64,000 nucleotides of DNA from Taeniopygia guttata (taxonomy: Eukaryota > Chordata > Aves > Passeriformes > Estrildidae), in contig NC_133024.1 in assembly GCF_048771995.1 (NCBI RefSeq), forward strand, positions 86,470,501 through 86,534,500, given 5' to 3'. A model generated the notes under the pieces. That model saw only the letters and a program-made list of their open reading frames with translations, searched no databases and was not told the DNA's origin. This document shows positions 54,846 to 64,000 of the stretch, in pieces. How positions within the stretch are numbered: position 1 is the first letter of the stretch; each line of letters opens with the position of its first letter. Made by a program: the position numbers and the translations under genes.

Positions 54846-56280
54846 CCTGAGCTACCTTCAGCCATTGCATGTAGGGGATTTAGTTGAAAATGAGGTCTTT
54901 GGTGTGTATATAGACTCCTAATCCTTTGGAATTCTTGTCTTAATATTGTTTTTTAAAACATTGTTAGAAGAGCTATCGAAAACTATGCTAATTCTCCCTT
55001 ATTATTAGCTGCCTGACAGAAGTTACCAATCTGACATAAATTCCTGGATAAAATGGAACCATCTTTCCTCCTAGCATCAGTGGGGAGAAGTCAAGGGAAA
55101 ATCATTTTGGAAGATCTTTTGTCAGGCTTTTAGGAAATCATCAAGGCTCTGCCCACTCTTGTCATTGCCTTGCATGCCATTACTGCTGATTTTGAGAAGG
55201 CATCTCTTTTACAGTGACACTTAATTCACAGAGGTGGAGGAGCTCCATTACCTTCTCAGTGTGCTTGAAAACACGGGGTGTTTGGTGACACTGATAATGT
55301 CTCAAGTTTCATGGGAATGAAACATTGTTTGTCAAATATCCTTTAATCATGCATAGTTTCTGGAAGATGTTTAGGTAAAAGAAAAAGCTAAGTATAGATT
55401 TCTAAAATGGAGACAACATTGTTGTCAGGTTAACAGGTAGATGGAAGGCAAACATCCGTAGTGACCTTCAGATCAGTTCTAGGCGGTCTCCTTTCTGTCG
55501 GACAACTAAGGAACTATGCAAATGTTGTTCATAGGCAAAAGCCATTCCCTGGTGTAAGATTTTACTGAAGAAGATTTCTCCTCTGCAGATGCGTGCCTTT
55601 CCATTCCAAATCTCAAATTTTTCGCAATTTTCAGTTCTTCTGTACCAGTGTTTCCTGTGTTTCTTAGTCACAGATAAGTTTTGACATTCTTTGTCAGTAC
55701 AGAACTGCCATAAGACATACTAGGCACATCAATTTTCTGGCCAAACATCTTACAGAAATATTAGTTACTTTCCTAATACTTAACTGAGGTATTAAACTTT
55801 CTCCTTGGCCATGTAGTTTTTAATACACTGTTGTCAATGTATTGCCTAACAAATTAAAGGGCAAATGTGTTTTACTACATATGCTACTATGGATGGTGCT
55901 CATGGTTTGTTAACAGCTCTGGACCAAGCCTACCCTCTATGAGAATCAGCTACTATAAAGTGAAATTGAATTTGCCATGGATGCCCCCTCACCTCAGCTT
56001 GGAGAGACAATGTGACTGCATATACCTGCTACACCTCATAAAGATTGTACCCTAAAGCCTGTGACACCGTACAGAATTTTACTGCCCTGAAATTTTACAG
56101 AATAACAGAGGATTATACATAAGGAAGTTGAAAGCTAAATGGCATTAACTCCCAAGTTGTTTGAATGCCAGCAAAGCAGATGCATGTTGAATTACATCTG
56201 TGAAAGGGGAAGTATTTTTGCACAGAAAGGTATCGTGACACAATCACTTTATAGATGATCCTCACTGCCCATGATGCAAT

Positions 56281-56343
56281 GGTAAAGGGGGACAAGGGAA
56301 ATTAAGGATCAGTGGTAAAGAGGGACAAGGGAAATTAAGGATA
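56281..56343 (+). repeat. 33-bp tandem duplication (two copies)
   Basis: 'ggtaaagggggacaaggg' at 56281 recurs as 'ggtaaagagggacaaggg' at 56314, both followed by 'aaattaaggat'. The near-identity of the copies suggests a recent event. Confidence 0.85.
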
Positions 56344-56789
56344 TACATACTCATACTAATGCCAGATGTTCTTATTGCTCTTATATCCTGAATTAGTGAC
56401 ATTAATCAGACCTTGGAGATGCCTGATTTTTGTTTGCCAGTCCATAGAGAAAAGGAACTGCTAATATTACTTTTATACACTGTAGTTGCAATGATTTGCC
56501 TCATCATGTATAAGTGAATTCACATGATAGTTGGTTTGAGGTAATGGGTCATTTCAGTAATTTATACTGTGGGTTTTTTTCACTTTTGCACTTAATAAAA
56601 CTATATTTATCCTTCTCTACATTTATGGCTTCTTTTTTTTTGCTGTAGCTAAACAAGAAATATAATGAATAAGTGTTTTTAAGGTTGCTTATAGAATCAC
56701 TGATATGTATTAGCAAAAGCAGATATAATATAAAAGTGAAAGGAAGAAAAAGTTCATTGCCAAAGCTCACTCTACTATTTACTGGATGG

Positions 56790-57440
56790 CTAAAGCGCAG
56801 AGAAAAAATCCAACTAAAACCTAAAATCAATCCATCTAATCCAAAAGTCAACCCAAAAATTATCTATGAGGAGGCTGGAGGGGGAGTGGGGGGAAGAAAA
56901 GATTTAGGGTAAGGATAAAAAAGAATAAGGAAGACCCTCCCATTTAGGCACAAGGTTCAGAGCCACAGCTAAATGGAGCCAGTCTTGACCAACAGTTTTG
57001 GCCTAAAGGTTTAAGAGCACTTAATTGATAGCTTAAGTTAAACAATTTAACAAAGAATTAATATAGAATTTACTACAGCACAACAGTAACTCATTTACAG
57101 GCCTAGCATACATATTTAAGTATTTTAGGAGAGCAACATTCATAGTACATTTACTATAACATATTCACACTTGCATGCACGCAGACCTAGAGAAGTATTT
57201 ATCGGGTGAAAAGTGCCCCTCAAATTCAGTGAAGTGCTCCCATCAGACAATTTTGGATATTCTCAGTGGACAAAGGGCTGAGCCTCGAGCAGTGGGGGTG
57301 TCAGCCCAGGTTCTGTTGTTGTCTGGTGATTCTCCAAGTATAACAAAGTTGAGATTCCCAGAATCTGTTGGAGCAGACACTCCTGTGTCCAGGGCAAGGT
57401 TAGTGTTCACTGGATATCTTAGACCTTAAGGGTACATAGT
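56790..57440. repeat. Possible avian LTR-type repeat fragment
   Basis: The stretch from 'gaagaccctcccatttaggc' to 'ctgttggagcagacactcct' has the mixed, less AT-rich composition of an LTR. It resembles from memory an avian endogenous-retrovirus LTR. No viral frames are attached. Edges, family and orientation are not established. Confidence 0.35.
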
Positions 57441-60400
57441 ACCCTGTGTAAGGGTACATAGTTGATTTATACAAAATGACTAATGCAGAATTTTATGTTT
57501 CACATTCAGAATTCAGTAGATTGATTCCTCAGGTAATTAAAAATAGTTAGAGATTAACAGTTATGAAGACAGATGTGTGTTTCTGGCCTGGAAGATTACT
57601 CTAAAACTGTGGTTTTATATTGAAGTTGTCCTTTTCTATCTTGATTTCTTAGAGAAAGGGAAAAAGTTGTTTTGTTTTTAGAGGCAACTATGGTCTGGCT
57701 TGCAGACTTTAAGAATGTTCAAAACATTGCCTTTCCTAATGAGATGCTTGTGATGTACTTGAAAAGCAATCAATATTTTGAAAAAGCAAGTATGATTACA
57801 TTTTTGGGAAATTATTTTCTGAAGTAGAATTAGATTGTGTGTCTGGGTGAAGCAGCAGTTACCAAGCTTTCTGCAGTATCCACAGTTTACAGCTTCCTGT
57901 AGTTCAGCAATCCAAATTTTCTGAATTTCAGTGAAAGCAGCTGCAAATAGGGCACAATAGTATTTTTTGTTTGTTTGTTTTGTCAGCTAAATATATAAAA
58001 AAGTCATCACAGGGTTTTGTCTTTTATTGTCTGATCTCCCATCTGGCCTCTTCTGGTAAGAAATAGTGTGTAATTCAGCAAGACAGTCCAGTGTAATATA
58101 CTTTTTGCTTGTAAACTATTAAATACAAAAAATAGAGTTCAGTACATTGATGCCTTAAGGTATTTCTTAAAGACAATAAAATAGATTTATAGGTTAGTGC
58201 TGTATTGCTTTCAACCACTACCATAACTAAGCCAATTTCAGTGGTGTGCTGGAGACCTCATTCTACTATAATGTTACAAAACTGTTTTCTGTTCATTGCT
58301 GGAAAATTGTAGCTGTTTTAGGGGTTTTGACTAAGGTGAAGGAATGCTCCATAAGAGGTAATAAAATTACTTGTAATGCTGTACAAACCAAACTTTTTAG
58401 AAAAAGTTGGGCAAATTCAGAAGTAACTGTGCCTAGTCTTAAAGAGCAGGCAGTACATACTAGGAATTATCTGAATATCTCTAGCAAAAAGATCTCTTGA
58501 GGACTTCATTATGAGACTTCATTACGAGACCTCCTCTTTCAGGAAACTTGAAAGTAAATATTTAGCTCTCAGCTGTGATAGCAATGTCACTATTTGTGCA
58601 TATTGGGTTGATAACCCATACATTAAGCATATTTATTTATGTAATACATAAGGAAGATACTGGCTTTATGGATCAGCAACAAAAATTCATCTACAAGAAA
58701 GGAACTCGTACACTGGAAATGAAAACTTGTGACAATCTCAGGAGTGTCTCCAGCTTCCAGCATGATGAAGGAAAGACAAATAATGAATTGCTTCCAATGA
58801 AACAAGACCTTGAGACCTGTGAAGCAGAGCCATTAAGGATCCTGGAAGAGTTTAAGTGCTAGGTTGGTAAAATGGCCAGGGAAAAGAATAGGAGCATTTT
58901 TACCAAATGCATCCAGGAAAAGAAAAGCACTAGAAAGAAGAGCTGTTCAAGCTAAGGAATGATATGCATACAAGGATGTGTCCTTGAATAAATGTATAAT
59001 GGGCATTAAAGCCATTATAAGAGTAAGGTCTCCTGTGAGAGTAAAGGAGAAACTACTCTGACCTACTTTTAAGCTGAAGTACAGTAAGTTACTAAAAGAA
59101 AACGAAAAATTCGGCGGTGGTCATCTCTGTCAGGTTTATGTTTCTTGGCTTGAAGTAAGCAGGCTGAACTATCATGGAAAGCAAGAAGGAATTGTCATGG
59201 AATTTGAGGTGCTAGACAATCTTTTCTAATTAACTGCTAAGAATTGTGAGAGTTAAAAGTTTGAAAGGCTTGCATGGTGAGAATTTGCTTTGCTATTTCT
59301 CTGTTGGCATGTGGCTATTCAGTTATTAGTATATTCAAAGTACCTCTGTGGCTCTAGATATGTTAGTCCCTGATGCCCAAGGCAGAATTCACTGTAATGC
59401 AGCAAATTGATGGTAAGTAACACCAACTTCCTTTATTTCACAATCACCCACAAGTTCCAGAAACCACCTGTGACTGTATGTTATTTCACAAGGTACATAA
59501 ACTAGTACAAAATGGACAAAGGTTCTTATTTAGATATTGTTCAGACACCTCTTTCAACAGCAGAATCAGCACCACTGACTCAGTGCAGAAGATAGTTGCA
59601 GTGGAAAATTTCTTACCTGCTAGGTGTTAACCATAGCGGGGCAGAGGAGGAGGTAATGTGTAAATGTGTCAAGCCAGAAAAGTGTCATAATAGTACCAGA
59701 ATAGTAAAAAACCTAATCCTCTCAGCACTGTAAGTCTACACTGCATACACATCGAGATGGTACATTTTCCCCACTTGAGCAGAAGTGAGATGGACAAGGT
59801 AAGATAAAGCCCCCAAACTTGACATTCCACAGGGGTGGGGACGTAAAATTTTCTGGAGATATAGCATAAAATGTGCTAAATTTTAGCAGAGTGGGAGGGT
59901 GAGTAAAAGGCAAGAGAGGGCGGGGAGAGAGTGGAAGCAGGGAGAATATTCTGGAGTGGTCCTTTACCCTCTTCTTTATGCACTTTGCCTTGCAGTCAAA
60001 GATAAATACGAAACTTGGCAGTGCAAATGTGTAAGGATGCTTTTTTAGTGTCTATATTATTTTTGCAGAAGACAAAAGGGTGAATTGGAGAAGAGGCTTA
60101 GCCAAATATTTGGTATTACTTACAAAATTTTCATTCAGTGTGGTAACCAGTATGACATACCACTTAGTCATGTGGTATGTGTGACTGGTGCTCCTGTTGT
60201 ATTTCTAAAATGTATTTCTGATATAATTGTTGGACTGTTATGCTTAATTTTTGATTGTGGTAAGCCTTATTACTTGGAAACTACAACAATTTACACTTAA
60301 AATTAATGAAGTATATTTTATGTCTTTAAGATGCATCTCCATGAAAGAACCATTTTTTTTTTTTCTGATAATCTGAGTTTGAAAGAAGAAAGGCTTTGAA

Positions 60401-61880
60401 TTCAGCTGTGTTGCACTCTGTAATTCTTTAAGTGAAGAGGGAACAAAAGACCTTTTTTTTTTCTATCTGTCAGGACACCTTCAAAAGCTTAATTCTTTAT
60501 ACCGAAATTTCTAGACATAAATGGGAGCCTTTTGTAATTTATAAATCAAACATGTATTTTGCAATAGGGCAAAACATTGACTATAGTTTAGGGGACAATC
60601 ACCAAGGCTGATCATCAGTGGGCTCAGGTCTGGAATAAGCAGAAAGCTAAAAATGTAGTGGAAGCTGAGAATACAAATCCTTTATCTCCAAATGCTCAGA
60701 ACCCAACAGAATCAAGCATTCATATTGGTCATTGCATAAAGGAATGTGCATAAACAGAGGCAACATTGAAATCCCCTGCTTTGAGACAAAAAGCCTTTTT
60801 AACCTTCTTGTGGCAATAGAGTGATTGACCCAATATGCAGTAAAGATAGATAACATCACATAAGAAAAGAAAACCAAGTCCTATTGTTCTTGAAATAAGT
60901 CTGTTGTAAGCTGATGGACAAATATTTATATATCCTCTATTGGAATAGGGATCATTGGGATCTGAATTGATGGCAAAGTGGTCTCACATGTTTCTATGTA
61001 GTTTGGGCACTCTGCAGTCAGTTTTTTATGGGTTTTACATCCAAGTAGGAAGCCTGAAAGAGGGGCTGGACTGTGTGGGACTATGTATGCTGAAGTGCTC
61101 TGCCTTCCTAGCAGAGGGGCAAGTCACAGAGGGCTCTAATTCTTCAGGGCTTGTCTTCCCTCTCTGCCAAGGCTGTGTTTGGCTAACTAGTGAGGCTGAG
61201 CTAGGAGGACACAGCTAGGAGGTAACAGTGCCCCCATGTAGCTCCCACTTACAGTGGGTGTGGAAGGTAGCTGAGGACATTAATGATAAGGAGAACTCAA
61301 GTCTTACTGTGGATATTATTGTGTATTGGAATAATCTTGTCGATCTCAGATAGTACAGATTTTTGTGAACTGTTTAAAAGCAGCATATGGAAAAAGAAAA
61401 AAAAAAGGAAACATTACTCTTCTTAAATGAAGCAAACTAAAAAAATCCAACACAATTTTGCACACAATGCAAATAGACGATTTTAGAACCCAAGAAGCTT
61501 TGATCTCTTACTAGGAGGTGTTTCCCCTGTTCTTTTTTTACAAGAAAGTGACCCATAAATTTCAACATAATGCAACTAAGCTAAGAAAGGAAGGGATGAT
61601 GACAGTGAGGTAGAGGAAATTCCTGTAAAGGAAACAAACTCAACACAGTGCACAGCTAGAACTAACCACAATTCTTATCATGTTATGTAGGATGTGCAAG
61701 AAAGATCTTGAGATAATTTTTAAAAATTATATGTCTTAAGTTCAGATTTTAGCTCTCCCTACCCTGTCTGCTTGAAGGTAAGTTCATTTTATTGCCTTTG
61801 AATGTGCATTTTAAAATAAGTTGGCTTTAACTGCTTGGTCAGGCAAACAGTAGTGTCTTAGTAAGTAGCTTCATTAAATA
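57441..61880. other. Spacer between IL18R1 and expected IL18RAP, unassigned
   Basis: No Ig, transmembrane or TIR exon was recognised. The pair of neighbouring open stretches at 58246-58500 and 58575-58862 (84 and 95 codons, different frames) and the 71-codon frame at 60085-60300 are not recognised and lack convincing splice context. They may be an old unidentified repeat. Confidence 0.5.
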
Positions 61881-61890
61881 TCCTTTTCAG

Positions 61891-62010
61891 TTTTGTAGAC
61901 ATGGTAAAGCTTTTTTCATCTGCTGTGTGGCTGTTACTAATCTTAGTCCTAGAATCAGATTATGCTTGCCCTTCCATTGAATGCAATACACAGGAATTGA
62001 TAGCTTGATG
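61891..62010 (+). pseudogene. Possible first coding exon of IL18RAP, defective or mis-modelled
   Basis: After an acceptor-like 'tatccttttcag', the ATG at 61901 opens a 35-codon frame with a clear signal-peptide profile (SSAVWLLLILVL). It continues 'SIECNTQELIA', which resembles the mature start of human IL18RAP ('NISGCSTKKLLW'). The frame stops at 62006-62008, two bases before a donor-like 'g/gtgaag' at 62011, so as read it cannot splice onward. IL18RAP is expected here by synteny, on this strand. It could be a decayed exon, an incorrectly read boundary, or chance. Confidence 0.3.
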
Positions 62011-62149
62011 GTGAAGTGATTTTCATCAAAACAAGAATTGTGTTATGGAAGGATTGTGGTATGCCACTCTTTACTAGACTCCAGAGATATCCTGAAACTT
62101 GGCACAGCTCTCAAGAAACTGATTTTGATTTTTTTGCTTATATTTTATG

Positions 62150-62460
62150 TAAAAAGCTGAAGAAGAAGAAGAGACTGAAAGGAGATCTCATCACAGTGTA
62201 CAACTGATCTTTTCTCTGTGGTGACCAGTGACAGGATCTGGGGAGGTGGCCTGAAGTTGTGTCAGGGGATGTTTGGGGTTGCATTTTAAAAAAAGGTTCT
62301 TCATCCAGAGAGTGGCTGGGCACAGAAATGGGCTCCCCAGGGATGTGGTCACAGCACCAAGCCTGACAGAGTACAAAAAGGGCTGGGAGTTGGACTCAAT
62401 GATCCTTATAGGTCCCTTCCAACTCAGCTTATTCTATGATACTGTGGAAACTCTATGATA
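62150..62460 (+). mobile_element. CR1 LINE 3' fragment (sense)
   Basis: 'ctgaaaggagatctcatcac', 'gtgaccagtgacagg', 'gctccccagggatgtggtca', 'gttggactcaatgatcc', 'ggtcccttccaactcagc' and 'attctatgatac' are the sense CR1 3' end with its octamer tail. Fairly well preserved. Confidence 0.92.
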
Positions 62461-63477
62461 TAGAAATTTACTCATTTTTTCTAACAGTTCTTTAGTAATT
62501 GAAACATTGTTAATGTAATACAATTCCTATTTTCCACTTGCATTCTTTTAGCACAAGAAATTATGTGAAGATCACATTAAGTTCCTTATATACAATACTT
62601 TTCAATTAAGTAGCACCCTAAATCCCTAGACTAAGAATATTATGATATGGTTGTGTACATGGCAGGAGAAGGTGGAGAGACTTTTGATAACAAGTTGCCT
62701 GGAGTAGAGTCCTTTCTTTCTTTGGTAGATACTGATAAAGAGAAATCAGTCCTTGAGTAAACTGAGTCACCAAATCACCCAAGTCCACCTGCAGTGCAAA
62801 TGCACCTGAATGATGATTGCTGTCTGCTCCTGCTGTGAATTTCCCTGTTCTTGTTAAGCACACTTGCAAGATGACAATTATTAATTTCACAACCTACCAT
62901 ACTTTTTAAACACTATAAAAATGCAAAGAGTACAAGATTCTCTAATAAAAATGTTATCAGTTAGCACAAAAAACCAAAACCAAAACCAAAACCAAAAATC
63001 CCCAAAACAGCAGCGGTGTATTTTCCCGTGCCTAGATAAAGACAACAGAAAAATTGAAAAGATTGCTAACCAAAGATGTAACTTTCATTAGTCAACCTTC
63101 CCTTTAGCACTTCTTTCCCATTTGTGGTGATCTTTTGGAGCTTAAAGAAGGTATCATTAGTGTGGCAGCAAATTGGCAGAACAAAGAGATTATACATCAC
63201 TGGCATTATTAAATGCTTTGTGAACAGTCACTTCATGCAGTTTTACTACATGTGGCCTGTATGTCCCCAGTTACACACAAATGGGAAGTTGGGAAGTAAA
63301 CACTCCCACTGCTTATCTTGTGCCAGGTCAGGCGCTCTTCAAATAGCTTCTGGTGGCTTAACAGAGCCACAGGCGGCTTAATGAGTCACCAGGAAGCACT
63401 AGAGCTGTCACAGGAGAGAGACGGGACCATTTACCTGGGGTCAAGAGAGAGTGGAGTGCAGAGGACAGAGAAATACA
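62461..63477. other. Non-coding spacer, nothing recognised except a simple repeat
   Basis: No IL18RAP Ig exon could be found. A short (CAAAAC)n run lies at about 62967-62997. Confidence 0.6.
62967..62997. repeat. (CAAAAC)n microsatellite
   Basis: About four to five tandem 'ccaaaa' units. Confidence 0.85.
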
Positions 63478-63800
63478 TAATAAAATCATAGAATAAGCTG
63501 AGTTGGAAGGGACCTATCAGGAACATTGAGTCCAACTCCTGGCTCTACACAGGACACCCCAAGAATCACACCATGTGCCTGAGAGTGTTGTCTGAACATT
63601 TCTTGAACTCTGTCAGGCTTGGTGCTGTGACCACTTCCCTGGGGAACCTGTTCCAGTGTCCAACCACCCTCTGAGTAAAGAAAAATTTCCTAATATCCAA
63701 CCTGAACTTCCCCTGACACAGCTTCATGCGGTCTCCTCAAGTCATGTCACTGGTCACAAAAATGAAGTGCTTGCTCCTCTGCTTTTGACAACAGCCACAC
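63478..63800 (-). mobile_element. CR1 LINE 3' fragment (antisense)
   Basis: The + strand reads 'aaaatcatagaataagctga', 'gttggaagggacctatcagg', 'gtccaactcctggc', 'ttccctggggaacctgttcc' and 'aatttcctaatatccaacct', the antisense of the same CR1 subtype as the copy at 62150-62460. The two copies are 1 kb apart in opposite orientation. Confidence 0.92.
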
Positions 63801-64000
63801 CTGCTCACCTGCTCAAGGGACTACAGCACTGAACCACACAAAAGGCCCTTGGATCTTGATTGCTACTGGCCCCAGCATGCCTTTGACATGTGGGCTGTTG
63901 GATGACATTACTCAAAACACCATTCTTGGTTTTATACAGAATTAACATGGCTAGAGATACAGCCTCAGTGAATACCTTGAGCAAGGTCTTCACAGTTGTC

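Larger units (their letters stand above)
54300..56780. other. Intergenic spacer downstream of IL18R1
   Basis: Contains one CR1 fragment (54680-54845) and a 33-bp tandem duplication (56281-56343). The rest is unrecognised AT-rich sequence without a supported exon. Confidence 0.6.

Overview
The window is vertebrate nuclear DNA and almost certainly from a bird, probably a passerine. It has fragments of the avian CR1 LINE on both strands, an avian/passerine-type LTR block of about 1.4 kb with short inverted ends, short introns, and AT-rich spacers broken by one GC-rich CpG-island promoter. Everything recognisable as host coding sequence is on the + strand and belongs to the interleukin-1 receptor family.

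Layout: 1-11473 has no recognisable coding exon. It holds an old avian ERV-type repeat (about 4640-5620) and a candidate distal promoter with a non-coding first exon (about 7685-7777). From 11483 to 28266 lies a complete ten-coding-exon IL1RL1 (ST2) gene of 537 codons, with signal peptide, three Ig domains, a membrane segment and a TIR domain. Its 5.5-kb seventh intron carries CR1 pieces, the LTR block and a local templated duplication. From 28267 to about 34150 is an intergenic spacer with CR1 and microsatellites. A CpG island with a 16-bp G-quadruplex-type minisatellite (about 34150-34800) marks the IL18R1 promoter. The IL18R1 gene then runs from 37961 to 53944 with ten coding exons and 565 codons, followed by its polyadenylation signals at about 54279. 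From 54300 to the end there are repeats, unrecognised sequence and, at 61891-62010, a possible but defective or mis-modelled first coding exon of IL18RAP.

The two genes are tandem paralogues, head to tail, with the same exon and phase plan: phase 0 in the middle of Ig2, phase 1 before the linker, transmembrane and TIR exons. This matches the mammalian order IL1RL1 - IL18R1 - IL18RAP. The products are type I membrane receptors that would signal through cytoplasmic TIR domains after pairing with accessory chains. Splice sites were placed by eye from GT/AG context, frame closure and family similarity; no transcript was available. I found no RNA genes, CRISPR arrays or prokaryote-type systems, and nothing that looks like a wholly new system. 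The most unusual signals are the 124-bp templated insertion with 26-bp flanking duplications, the joint loss of two Ig1 cysteines in IL18R1, and the candidate IL18RAP exon.
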